From contig NZ_FOYH01000003.1 in the NCBI RefSeq assembly GCF_900116015.1, positions 62,001 through 126,000 of the forward strand: a stretch of 64,000 nucleotides of DNA, read 5' to 3'. This stretch comes from Enterobacter sp. kpr-6. Its GTDB lineage: Bacteria > Pseudomonadota > Gammaproteobacteria > Enterobacterales > Enterobacteriaceae. Positions 18,578 to 26,335 of this stretch are shown one piece after another. The notes below the pieces were generated by a model. The model was given only the letters and a program-made list of their open reading frames with translations, did not search any database and was not told where the DNA came from. The translations under genes were made by a program, and so were the position numbers. How positions within the stretch are numbered: the stretch's first letter is position 1; each line of letters starts with the position of its first letter.

Positions 18578-20542
18578 ATGCGCCTGCAACCCCATCATCT
18601 TGAACTTTTGAGCCCTGCCCGTGATACCGACATCGCTCGCGAAGCCATTTTGCACGGCGCGGATGCGGTCTATATTGGCGGCCCCGGTTTTGGTGCGCGT
18701 CACAACGCCAGCAACAGCCTGGCGGATATCGCAAATCTGGTGCCGTTCGCCCATCGCTTTGGCGCGAAAGTGTTCGTGACGCTGAACACCATTCTGCATG
18801 ACGACGAACTTGAACCCGCGCAAAAGCTGATTACCGATCTTTATCAGACCGGCGTGGATGCGCTGATCGTGCAGGATATGGGGATTCTGCAACTGGATAT
18901 CCCGCCGATTGAACTGCACGCCAGTACCCAGTGTGATATCCGCAGCGTCGAGAAAGCCAAATTTCTCTCGGACGTGGGTTTCTCGCAAATCGTTCTCGCC
19001 CGTGAGCTGAACTTGCAGCAGATCCATGACATTCACGCCGCCACCGATTCCACCATCGAATTCTTTATCCACGGCGCGCTGTGCGTGGCGTATTCCGGCC
19101 AGTGCTACATTTCCCACGCCCAGACCGGGCGCAGCGCCAACCGGGGCGACTGCTCGCAGGCTTGCCGCCTGCCGTACACTTTAAAAGACGATCAGGGCCG
19201 GGTGGTGTCGTATGAAAAACACCTCCTGTCGATGAAAGACAACGACCAGACCGCAAACCTGGCGGCGCTGATTGACGCGGGCGTGCGCTCCTTCAAAATC
19301 GAAGGGCGCTATAAAGACATGAGCTATGTGAAGAACATCACCGCTCATTACCGCCAGATGCTCGATGCCATTATCGAAGATCGCGGCGACCTGGCGCGTT
19401 CCTCCGCCGGGCGCACCGAGCATTTCTTTATTCCGTCTACCGACAAAACCTTCCATCGCGGCAGCACGGATTACTTCGTGAATGCGCGTAAAACCGATAT
19501 TGGCGCGTTTGATTCGCCGAAATTTATCGGTCTGCCGGTGGGCGAAGTGCTGCGCGTCGGTAAAGATCATCTGGATGTGGAAGTGACCGAGCCGCTGGCG
19601 AACGGTGACGGGCTGAACGTGATGATCAAACGCGAAATCGTCGGTTTCCGTGCCAATACGGTGGAGAAAACCGCCGAAAACCGTTACCGCGTCTTCCCGA
19701 ATGAAATGCCTGCCGATCTGTACAAAGTGAAGCCACACCAGGCGCTGAACCGCAACCTCGATCACAACTGGCAGCAGGCGCTGACCAAAACCTCCAGCGA
19801 GCGCCGCATCGGGGTGGATATTGAACTCGGCGGCTGGCAGGAACAGTTGATCCTGACCCTGACCTGTGAAGACGGCATCAGCGTCACCCATACGCTCGAC
19901 GGTCAGTTTGATGAAGCCAACAACGCGGAAAAAGCCCTGAACCAGTTACACGACGGCCTTGCGAAGCTCGGTCAGTCGCTGTACTACGCCCGCGACATTC
20001 AGGTGAATTTGCCGGGCGCGCTGTTTGTGCCGAACAGCCTGCTTAATCAGTTCCGCCGCGATACGGTGGAGTTACTCGATGCCGCGCGCCTTGACCAGTA
20101 TGAGCGCGGTAGCCGTAAAGCGGTGTCAGTGCCCGCGCCGGTCTACCCGGAAACGCATCTGTCGTTCCTGGCGAACGTTTACAATGCCAAAGCGCGCGAG
20201 TTTTACCATCAGTATGGCGTGCAGCTCATTGACGCGGCTTATGAAGCGCACGAAGAGAAGGGCGATGTGCCGGTGATGATCACCAAACACTGCCTGCGTT
20301 TTGCGTTTAATTTGTGCCCGAAACAGGCGAAAGGCTCGATTAAAAGCTGGAAGGCGACGCCGATGCAACTGGTGCACGGGGATGAAGTGCTGACCCTGAA
20401 ATTCGACTGCCGCCCGTGTGAAATGCACGTGGTGGGGAAAATCAAAAACCACATTCTGAAGATGCCGCACGCGGGGAGTGTGGTGGCGTCGGTGAGTCCG
20501 GAGGATTTGCTGAAGACGCTGCCGAAGCGTAAAGGGGCATAA
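18578..20542 (+). CDS. rlhA: 23S rRNA 5-hydroxycytidine C2501 synthase RlhA (YdcP)
   Basis: A 654-residue U32-family protein (E. coli RlhA is 653) needed for 5-hydroxycytidine at position 2501 of 23S rRNA. The N-terminal TIM-barrel-like U32 domain carries HGADAVYIGGPGFGARHNA and the family signature region EFFIHGALCVAYSGQCY, followed by NRGDCSQACRLPY. These cysteines, with a later Cys cluster (CLRFAFNLCP, FDCRPCEM), are the likely iron-sulfur ligands. The C-terminal part is the DUF3656-type region. It is followed by a REP-like repeat cluster, then the convergent cio operon where E. coli has yncJ. Confidence 0.96.
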   Translation: MRLQPHHLELLSPARDTDIAREAILHGADAVYIGGPGFGARHNASNSLADIANLVPFAHRFGAKVFVTLNTILHDDELEPAQKLITDLYQTGVDALIVQDMGILQLDIPPIELHASTQCDIRSVEKAKFLSDVGFSQIVLARELNLQQIHDIHAATDSTIEFFIHGALCVAYSGQCYISHAQTGRSANRGDCSQACRLPYTLKDDQGRVVSYEKHLLSMKDNDQTANLAALIDAGVRSFKIEGRYKDMSYVKNITAHYRQMLDAIIEDRGDLARSSAGRTEHFFIPSTDKTFHRGSTDYFVNARKTDIGAFDSPKFIGLPVGEVLRVGKDHLDVEVTEPLANGDGLNVMIKREIVGFRANTVEKTAENRYRVFPNEMPADLYKVKPHQALNRNLDHNWQQALTKTSSERRIGVDIELGGWQEQLILTLTCEDGISVTHTLDGQFDEANNAEKALNQLHDGLAKLGQSLYYARDIQVNLPGALFVPNSLLNQFRRDTVELLDAARLDQYERGSRKAVSVPAPVYPETHLSFLANVYNAKAREFYHQYGVQLIDAAYEAHEEKGDVPVMITKHCLRFAFNLCPKQAKGSIKSWKATPMQLVHGDEVLTLKFDCRPCEMHVVGKIKNHILKMPHAGSVVASVSPEDLLKTLPKRKGA

Positions 20543-20551
20543 GTGTTTTAA

Positions 20552-20628
20552 CCCTCACCCCGGCCCTCTCCCTGAGGGAGAGGGAGGTTTTAGTCCCCTC
20601 TCCCTCAGGGAGAGGGTTAGGGTGAGGG
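20552..20628. repeat. REP-like palindromic repeat pair (cluster 2)
   Basis: Two inverted copies of the CCCTCACCC..CCCTCTCCC(n)GGGAGAGGG unit separated by AGGTTTTAGT. They lie between the convergent rlhA and the DUF2474 gene, immediately beside both stop codons. Confidence 0.9.
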
Positions 20629-20634
20629 TAAAAC

Positions 20635-20763
20635 TCAGTGCGACTTAAACCCCGCTGCATTCATCAGCAGCCGGAACCCCATACTCACTACCCCCAGCGC
20701 CAGCACGCTGCCGCCCCAGATCACCACCATCCATAACAGTCGCTTCCACAAAGGTTGTCGCAT
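20635..20763 (-). CDS. DUF2474 small membrane protein, CydX-like subunit of the bd oxidase
   Basis: A 42-residue open frame (MRQPLWKRLLWMVVIWGG at the N terminus) with a single hydrophobic helix at about residues 9-30 and a short polar tail ending KSH. Its ATG overlaps the cioB stop by one base (TGATG), so it is translationally coupled. DUF2474 proteins are found as the third gene of CIO-type bd oxidase operons, and by analogy with CydX they probably stabilise the haem-bearing subunit. It is too short for most gene callers. The role is inferred from position, size and topology. Confidence 0.85.
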   Translation of the reverse strand: MRQPLWKRLLWMVVIWGGSVLALGVVSMGFRLLMNAAGFKSH

Positions 20764-21773
20764 CAGTGATACCCCTCGCCTGGCTTAACTTTTCCACGGA
20801 ACACGTAGTAGCTCCAGAAGGTGTACATCAAAATCACCGGGATGATCAGCAGCGCGCCGACCAGCATAAAGCCCTGGCTTTGCGGCGGGGCCGCTGCCTG
20901 CCACAGCGTGACTGACGGCGGAATAATATGCGGCCAGATGCTGATCCCAAGCCCGCTAAAGCCCAGGAAAATCAGCCCTAACGTCTGCACAAACGGCCAC
21001 GAGTGGTGATCCATATTATTCAGGCTGCGCCACTGCCAGACGCTCAGCACCACCACCAGCACCGGCACTGGCAGCAGGAAGAAGATGTTCGGCAGACTGA
21101 ACCAGCGCTCGGCAATCGCCGGGTGCGCCAGTGGTGTCCAGAGGCTGATCGCCACCGTCACCACAAACAGCGTGACCAGCAACTGCTTCGCCGCCCGGCG
21201 CATTTTTTGCTGTAATTCGCCCGCGCTTTTCATCACCAGCCAGCTTGCGCCGAGCAGGGCATACGCCACCACCAGACCCACGCCGCAGAACAGGTTAAAC
21301 GGGGTCAGCCAGTCCAGCGGCCCGCCGTTGAAAGTGCGATCCGCCACCGGGAAGCCGTTAATCACCGCGCCCACGACCACGCCCTGCGTGAACGTGGCGA
21401 GGATCGAGCCGCCGAGAAACGCCTTGTCCCAGAACGGACGGTGCGCGGGCGTGGCTTTAAAGCGGAATTCAAAGGCCACGCCGCGAAAAATCAGCCCGAT
21501 CAGCATCAGCGTTAACGGAATGGTCAGCGCATCGATGATCACCGCGTAGGCCAGCGGAAACGCGCCAAACAGCCCCGCACCGCCGAGCACCAGCCAGGTT
21601 TCGTTGCCGTCCCATACCGGGGCGACGCTGTTAACCATCACGTCGCGGTCGTCTTCATCGCGCACCAGCGGGAACAAAATGCCGATGCCAAGATCAAACC
21701 CGTCCATCACGATGTACATCAGCGTGGCGAAGACGATGATCACAAACCAGATTACCGACAAATCGATACCCAT
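20763..21773 (-). CDS. Cytochrome bd-type quinol oxidase subunit II (CioB/CydB-like)
   Basis: A 336-residue inner-membrane protein of the CydB/CioB family with about eight or nine hydrophobic helices. It begins LSVIWFVIIVFATLMYIVMDGFDLGIG, containing the family's GFDLGIG motif, followed by APVWDGNETWLVLGG. Together with subunit I it forms a terminal oxidase reducing oxygen to water with quinol. Start and stop overlap the neighbouring genes by one base each (TAATG upstream, TGATG downstream), so the three genes form a tight operon. It is shorter than canonical CydB (379), as in CIO-type enzymes. Confidence 0.93.
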   Translation of the reverse strand: MGIDLSVIWFVIIVFATLMYIVMDGFDLGIGILFPLVRDEDDRDVMVNSVAPVWDGNETWLVLGGAGLFGAFPLAYAVIIDALTIPLTLMLIGLIFRGVAFEFRFKATPAHRPFWDKAFLGGSILATFTQGVVVGAVINGFPVADRTFNGGPLDWLTPFNLFCGVGLVVAYALLGASWLVMKSAGELQQKMRRAAKQLLVTLFVVTVAISLWTPLAHPAIAERWFSLPNIFFLLPVPVLVVVLSVWQWRSLNNMDHHSWPFVQTLGLIFLGFSGLGISIWPHIIPPSVTLWQAAAPPQSQGFMLVGALLIIPVILMYTFWSYYVFRGKVKPGEGYH

Positions 21774-23158
21774 TATTTGAACTCCTCGTGGGTGGCGGAG
21801 AGAGGACGAGCGGGGCGGCCATCCGTAGGGATTTCATCCAGCGGCTGTGGACCGGCTTTAATCAGCCGCACCATGTAGCTGTAGCCGACGCCAAACACCG
21901 AGGTGTAGACCACAAAGAAGGTCAGCAGGCTAATGCTCATCTGCAAATCACCGTGGCCGGAGACGGCATCGATGGTGCGTTGCAGCCCGTAAACCACCCA
22001 CGGTTGCCGCCCGACCTCCGTTGTCACCCATCCCGCAAGGATCGCAATTAACCCCGCCGGACCCATCCACAGCGCAAAATGCAGGAAGGGCCGCGACTGG
22101 TACAGCCGCTGTTTATAGCGCAGCCACAGCGCCACCACGCCAAGCAGCATCATCAGTAATCCCATCGCCACCATGATGCGGAACGACCAGAACACAATGG
22201 TGGAATTGGGCCGATTTTCTTTCGGGAACTCTTTGAGCGCGGGTACCTGCTTATCGAAACTGTGGGTCAGGATCAGGCTGCCGAGCGCCGGGATTTCCAG
22301 CCCGTAACGGGTACGTTCTTCTTCCATATCGGGAATGCCGAACAGCAGCAGCGGCGTGGCTTCACCCGGTTTATTTTCCCAGTGGCCTTCGATGGCGGCG
22401 ATTTTCGCCGGCTGATGCTCAAGGGTATTCAGGCCGTGCATATCGCCGATCATCGCCTGAATCGGCGCGACGATTAGCGTCATCCACAACGCCATTGAGA
22501 ACATGGTGCGAATGGCGGGCGAATTATTGCCGCGCAGCAGATGCCAGGCCGCCGATGCGCCGACAAACAGCGCGCTACTGAGAAACGCCGCAATGGTCAT
22601 GTGCAGCAGGCGGTAGGGGAAGGACGGGTTAAAAATAACGGCGAACCAGTCCACCGGGATCACCTGGCCGTTGTGGATCTCAAAGCCCTGCGGGGTGTGC
22701 ATCCAGCTATTAGAGGCAAGGATCCAGAAGGTGGACATCAGCGTGCCGAGCGCCACCATACAGGTGGCAAAAAAGTGCAGGCCGGGACCGACTTTGTTCC
22801 AGCCAAACAGCATCACACCGAGGAATCCGGCTTCGAGGAAAAACGCCGTCAGCACTTCATAGGTCAGCAGCGGGCCGGTAATACTGCCCGCAAACTGGGA
22901 AAATCCGCTCCAGTTGGTCCCAAACTGATAGGCCATTACCAGGCCTGAAACCACCCCCATCCCAAAATTCACGGCGAAAATTTTCGACCAGAAATGGTAC
23001 AGCGAGCGCCACACCGGATTGCGGGTTTTGACCCACAATCCCTCCAGCACCGCCAGATAGCTGGCAAGGCCGATGGTGATCGCCGGGAAAATAATATGAA
23101 AAGAAACCGTGAAGGCGAACTGGATCCTCGCCAGGTGAAACGCATCAAGACCAAACAT
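21773..23158 (-). CDS. Cytochrome bd-type quinol oxidase subunit I (CioA/CydA-like, short Q-loop)
   Basis: A 461-residue haem-bearing oxidase subunit. MFGLDAFHLARIQFAFTVSF contains His residues in the first helix region; later motifs are GVVSGLVMAYQFGTNWSGFS, NSWMHTPQGFE and GWVTTEVGRQPW. It is shorter than E. coli CydA (522) and the quinol-binding Q-loop looks short, the hallmark of cyanide-insensitive (CIO) oxidases. The start at 23158 is preceded by AGAGGG; an 18-residue upstream extension is rejected. First gene of the operon. Such oxidases help respiration under low oxygen, cyanide, sulfide or nitric oxide stress; the particular role here is inferred. Confidence 0.93.
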   Translation of the reverse strand: MFGLDAFHLARIQFAFTVSFHIIFPAITIGLASYLAVLEGLWVKTRNPVWRSLYHFWSKIFAVNFGMGVVSGLVMAYQFGTNWSGFSQFAGSITGPLLTYEVLTAFFLEAGFLGVMLFGWNKVGPGLHFFATCMVALGTLMSTFWILASNSWMHTPQGFEIHNGQVIPVDWFAVIFNPSFPYRLLHMTIAAFLSSALFVGASAAWHLLRGNNSPAIRTMFSMALWMTLIVAPIQAMIGDMHGLNTLEHQPAKIAAIEGHWENKPGEATPLLLFGIPDMEEERTRYGLEIPALGSLILTHSFDKQVPALKEFPKENRPNSTIVFWSFRIMVAMGLLMMLLGVVALWLRYKQRLYQSRPFLHFALWMGPAGLIAILAGWVTTEVGRQPWVVYGLQRTIDAVSGHGDLQMSISLLTFFVVYTSVFGVGYSYMVRLIKAGPQPLDEIPTDGRPARPLSATHEEFK

Positions 23159-23366
23159 ACACACCCTCTGATATACCGCTGTTAGTGTTAATGGTAATGA
23201 GCCGGGCAACAAACGTGCAGACGCAGATCCCCGATATTTTATGATAACAGTTTAAGATTTATGGCAGATTGCATTTAACTGATATAGTAAGCGGCCAATG
23301 TGAGGCTAGGGTAAGTTTAGGTTAAGGAAATGTAAGTGCGAGAAACGGGCACGGATATTATATAAA

Positions 23367-23396
23367 GTGTACTTAGTACTCGTTGAGGTGTACTCT
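23367..23396. promoter_or_regulatory. GTGTACT repeats and dyad upstream of higB, candidate autoregulatory operator
   Basis: GTGTACT occurs at 23367-23373 and again at 23388-23394, 21 bases apart, and the first overlaps the dyad GTACT-T-AGTAC (23369-23379). The AT-rich stretch TATTATATAAA just upstream (23357-23366) may be the -10 region. XRE antitoxins usually bind such repeats at their own promoter; this is inference. Confidence 0.45.
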
Positions 23397-23419
23397 GTCA
23401 CCAGACAAGGAGGTCAGTT

Positions 23420-23752
23420 TTGAATCATGCGACAGAATTTATTGAAACGCCCATGTTCACGCGCCAGATAAAGCAGATAGCCACGGATGATGATCTAAAG
23501 GAACTACAACGGGAGCTGATTGAAACCCCCGATAAAGGCGATCTAATCCAGAATACAGGCGGTCTGAGAAAAATCCGGATGGCAACAGGCACACAGGGAA
23601 AAAGCGGCGGGGCCAGAGTAATTTATTTTCTGGCGACAAAAGAGATCATCTGGCTGATTATGGCTTATCCCAAAAACGTCAAAGACAGCCTGAGCGATGC
23701 AGAAAAGGCAGAGCTTAAAAAACTGACCCGGTTACTGAAAGATGAGGTATGA
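23420..23752 (+). CDS. HigB/RelE-family toxin (type II toxin-antitoxin)
   Basis: A 110-residue basic protein of the RelE/ParE superfamily, HigB2-like. The pattern TPDKGDLIQNTGGLRKIRMA, then GKSGGARVIYFLA, is characteristic of these ribosome-dependent mRNA interferases. It starts with TTG at 23420, which is supported by an excellent ribosome site (AAGGAGG six bases upstream); the first internal ATG would remove 11 residues. The toxin gene precedes the antitoxin, with one base between its stop and the antitoxin ATG, as in higBA. In E. coli this chromosomal position holds hicAB. Confidence 0.9.
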   Translation: MNHATEFIETPMFTRQIKQIATDDDLKELQRELIETPDKGDLIQNTGGLRKIRMATGTQGKSGGARVIYFLATKEIIWLIMAYPKNVKDSLSDAEKAELKKLTRLLKDEV

Positions 23753-23753
23753 C

Positions 23754-24038
23754 ATGAATTTTTTTGATGAGTTAAAAACCTCGCTTGAAGAGGCAGTTGA
23801 TATCAAAAATGGGACTAAAGTATCACCCCGCGTCACACGCTTTAAAATTGCTGATGTTAAGGCTATCCGAAAACATCTCAATGTCTCACAAAGCGAAATG
23901 GCAAAAGCGCTGGGAACCAGCGTTGATACGATCAAAAGCTGGGAGTCTAAAAGACGTAATCCCACCGGCCTTGCGGCAAAAGTCCTCGCCGCCATCCAGG
24001 CAAATCCTGCGTTTTACCGTGAACTGGCTGAGCACTAA
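23754..24038 (+). CDS. NadS/HigA-type XRE antitoxin
   Basis: A 94-residue XRE-family DNA-binding protein. The N terminus MNFFDELKTSLEEAVDIKNG is typical of NadS-type antitoxins, and the helix-turn-helix lies at VKAIRKHLNVSQSEMAKALG followed by TSVDTIKSWESKRRNP (about residues 37-73). The start at 23754 follows GAGG by six bases; the in-frame ATG at 23742 lies inside the toxin gene and is less likely. It should neutralise the upstream toxin and repress the operon. A rho-independent terminator follows 24 bases after the stop. Confidence 0.9.
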   Translation: MNFFDELKTSLEEAVDIKNGTKVSPRVTRFKIADVKAIRKHLNVSQSEMAKALGTSVDTIKSWESKRRNPTGLAAKVLAAIQANPAFYRELAEH

Positions 24039-24062
24039 AGCCCGATGCTTAAGATTAACCGC

Positions 24063-24088
24063 GCCCGCTTATGCGGGCTTTTGTTTTC
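24063..24088 (+). terminator. Rho-independent terminator of the toxin-antitoxin operon
   Basis: Hairpin GCCCGC-TTAT-GCGGGC followed by TTTTGTTTT. It separates the module from ydcR. Confidence 0.9.
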
Positions 24089-24118
24089 CTAATCCCGCCC
24101 GACAAACGAAAAATGACG

Positions 24119-25528
24119 ATGAAAAAATACCAGCGGCTGGCGCAGCAAATCATGGAGCAGATTGACCGGGGCGTGTGGCAGGCAGGGGACCGGCTGCCGT
24201 CGTTGCGCGAGCAGGTGCGGCACAGCGGGATGAGCTTTATGACCGTCGGCCACGCCTATCAGTTACTGGAAAGCCAGGGGCGGATCATTGCCCGTCCCCA
24301 ATCCGGCTATTTTGTCGCGCCGCGCCCGGTTGAGCGTCAGCCCGCACCGCCCGCGCAGGTGATGCGCGATGAAGCGGTCGACATCAACACCACCATTTTT
24401 GAGATTTTGCAGGCCAGTTGTGACGCCCGCGTGCTGCCGTTTGGTTCGGCATTCCCCGATCCGCATCTCTTTCCCCAGCAGCAGCTTAACCGCTCGTTAG
24501 CCAACATCAGCAAAACCGCCACCGCGATGAGCGTGATTGAAAATCTGCCGCCGGGCAATGCCGCGCTGCGTCACGCCATCGCCCGGCGCTATGCCCAGCA
24601 GGGGATGACCATTTCGCCGGATGAGATCGTGATCACCGCCGGGGCGCTGGAGGCGTTAAACCTCAGTTTACAGGCGGTGACCGAGCCGGGCGACTGGGTA
24701 ATTGTTGAGAATCCCTGTTTCTATGGCGCATTACAGGCGCTGGAGAGGCTTAAATTAAAAGCGCTGTCGGTGGCAACCGACGTCACCGAAGGCATCGATC
24801 TGGACGCGCTGGCCCAGGCGCTGAATGAGTATCCGGTCAAAGCCTGCTGGCTGATGACCAACAGCCAGAATCCGCTCGGCTTTACCCTGAGTGCGGCGAA
24901 AAAGGAGCGGCTGGTGGCGTTACTGGCGGCGCACAACGTCACGCTGATTGAGGATGACGTCTACAGCGAACTCTATTACGGGCGGGAAAAACCGCTGCCC
25001 GCCAAAGCCTGGGACACCCAGGATATGACGCTGCACTGCTCGTCATTCTCAAAATGCCTGGTCGCCGGGTTCCGCATCGGCTGGGTCGCCGCCGGAAAAC
25101 ACGCCCGCCGCATTCAGCAACTGCAACTGATGAGCACGCTCTCGACCAGTTCCCCGATGCAGCTTGCGCTGGTGGATTACCTCTCCACCCAGCGTTACGA
25201 CGCCCATCTCAGGCGTCTGCGCCGCGCGCTGGCCGAGCGTAAACAACTGGCATGGCAGGCGCTACTGCGCCATCTGCCGCCGGAAGTGAAGATCCATCAC
25301 AGCGACAGCGGCTATTTTTTATGGATTGAACTGCCCGCACCGCTCGACGCCGGGGCGCTGTGTGAACAGGCGCTGGCGCACCACATCAGCATCGCACCAG
25401 GGAAGATGTTTTCCACCTCTGACGCCTGGGTACCGTTTTTCCGTTTCAACACCTCGTGGGGCTGGGGCCATCGCGAAGAACAGGCGGTGAAATTGCTGGG
25501 TGAGTTGATTTACAACGAACTGAATTAA
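24119..25528 (+). CDS. ydcR: YdcR, MocR-type GntR regulator with aminotransferase-like domain
   Basis: A 469-residue protein (E. coli YdcR 468) with an N-terminal GntR winged helix (WQAGDRLPSLREQVRHSGMS, about residues 19-70) fused to a fold-type-I aminotransferase domain. PLP-fold motifs are VENPCFYGAL, TNSQNPLGFT and the presumed PLP lysine in HCSSFSKCLVAGFRIGW. MocR proteins sense PLP or PLP-amino-acid adducts. The start at 24119 (MKKYQRL) matches E. coli; another ATG two codons earlier (24113) is possible. Target genes unknown; adjacency to ydcS in E. coli has suggested a link. A strong terminator follows. Confidence 0.94.
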   Translation: MKKYQRLAQQIMEQIDRGVWQAGDRLPSLREQVRHSGMSFMTVGHAYQLLESQGRIIARPQSGYFVAPRPVERQPAPPAQVMRDEAVDINTTIFEILQASCDARVLPFGSAFPDPHLFPQQQLNRSLANISKTATAMSVIENLPPGNAALRHAIARRYAQQGMTISPDEIVITAGALEALNLSLQAVTEPGDWVIVENPCFYGALQALERLKLKALSVATDVTEGIDLDALAQALNEYPVKACWLMTNSQNPLGFTLSAAKKERLVALLAAHNVTLIEDDVYSELYYGREKPLPAKAWDTQDMTLHCSSFSKCLVAGFRIGWVAAGKHARRIQQLQLMSTLSTSSPMQLALVDYLSTQRYDAHLRRLRRALAERKQLAWQALLRHLPPEVKIHHSDSGYFLWIELPAPLDAGALCEQALAHHISIAPGKMFSTSDAWVPFFRFNTSWGWGHREEQAVKLLGELIYNELN

Positions 25529-25531
25529 TTA

Positions 25532-25573
25532 AACGGGATATTCTTATTCTTTGAATATCCCGTTCTCTTTTTT
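25532..25573 (+). terminator. Rho-independent terminator after ydcR
   Basis: A perfect 12-bp stem AACGGGATATTC / GAATATCCCGTT with a 9-base loop, followed by CTCTTTTTT, starts 4 bases after the ydcR stop. Confidence 0.93.
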
Positions 25574-25589
25574 AATGGTGTAATAAGCG

Positions 25590-25859
25590 TCACTTATTGA
25601 CCGGCAAAGATCTTGTATTATTTCGGTGAAAATAAAACGCAATCCCGGCGATCAAAAGGGTGGTCGTTGTGACAGACAGGATCATAAGAGCCATTATGTA
25701 GCAATCATACCACTCAACTTCAGTGACAAAACCATAATGTTCGGTATATATATCGTAAAGCCAAATATCAGGTGCAATTGCACAATAAAAAGAATAAACC
25801 ACAACCAGTAGAGCCAGCTCGCTCAACCATATTACTACAGCTGTTTTTGCTTTCATCAA
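25590..25859 (-). CDS. Small two-helix membrane protein, putative immunity to the adjacent Tlde1-like toxin
   Basis: An 89-residue protein with two hydrophobic segments, about residues 7-28 (VVIWLSELALLVVVYSFYCA) and 55-77 (IMALMILSVTTTTLLIAGIA), separated by a Tyr/Glu-rich stretch (YDIYTEHYGFVTEVEWYD) that would face the periplasm or cytoplasm. I recognise no named family. Its ATG overlaps the stop of the upstream Tlde1-like gene by four bases (ATGA), so the two are translationally coupled. A periplasm-facing membrane protein beside a peptidoglycan-targeting toxin suggests an immunity protein. That role is inference from position and topology. Confidence 0.65.
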   Translation of the reverse strand: MMKAKTAVVIWLSELALLVVVYSFYCAIAPDIWLYDIYTEHYGFVTEVEWYDCYIMALMILSVTTTTLLIAGIAFYFHRNNTRSLPVNK

Positions 25860-26335
25860 TTTACCTGTATGATTCCGAATGCTTTTAGTCCTGGCCTAAT
25901 TGATACCGGGGCCGTGTTCAATAGTGCGTGGAGTAAGGTTCTGTAATGCGCGTGACTGTAAAGCGTAATACAGCCTTCACTAATTCCTGACGTCCCGGCG
26001 GGATGAAGGCGAAAGGCCCCGCGCCTGACATCTTTAATAAAGGTAAAGTCATCTAATTGCCCATCATCGCGATAGAGGGCAAACCAAAAGTCACGATTTG
26101 AGCCGCTTTCAAGCTCTTTAATCATATCATGCCAGCGAGAACCCAGTCCGCCACGGGGTCGGCTGACAATGTAATATCTTCCAGGTGGTAACGGCCCCTT
26201 TTTACTTTGGCTAATCGAATCTGGATTATTTCTATGCATCCCAGCCTTTCCTGAATAAGCGGGAAAAAAGCCCACTCCCGGACAGTTTAGGGTTGACATT
26301 TGCCCGCCATTTAAATGAAAGCTGCATGTTAACAT
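25856..26335 (-). CDS. Tlde1/DUF2778 L,D-transpeptidase-like antibacterial effector
   Basis: A 159-residue protein of the DUF2778 (Tlde1) family, relatives of L,D-transpeptidases first described as type VI secretion effectors that attack target peptidoglycan. Family features in order: FFPAYSGKAGMHRNNPDS near the N terminus, KGPLPPGRYYIVSRPRGG (about residues 46-63), and the catalytic region FRLHPAG (His111) with SEGC (Ser119, Cys122). There is no signal peptide, as expected for secreted T6SS cargo. No Hcp, VgrG or PAAR gene is nearby, so it is an orphan effector-type gene. The start at 26335 is preceded by AAGGAT; ATG at 26299 is an alternative. The surroundings are AT-rich relative to neighbouring genes. 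Confidence 0.82.
   Translation of the reverse strand: MLTCSFHLNGGQMSTLNCPGVGFFPAYSGKAGMHRNNPDSISQSKKGPLPPGRYYIVSRPRGGLGSRWHDMIKELESGSNRDFWFALYRDDGQLDDFTFIKDVRRGAFRLHPAGTSGISEGCITLYSHAHYRTLLHALLNTAPVSIRPGLKAFGIIQVN

Noticed and set aside
23420..24038. Reading the toxin-antitoxin pair as HicAB, given its position
   Set aside because: HicA is a small double-stranded-RNA-binding-fold protein of about 58 residues; the product here is a 110-residue RelE-superfamily protein followed by an XRE antitoxin.
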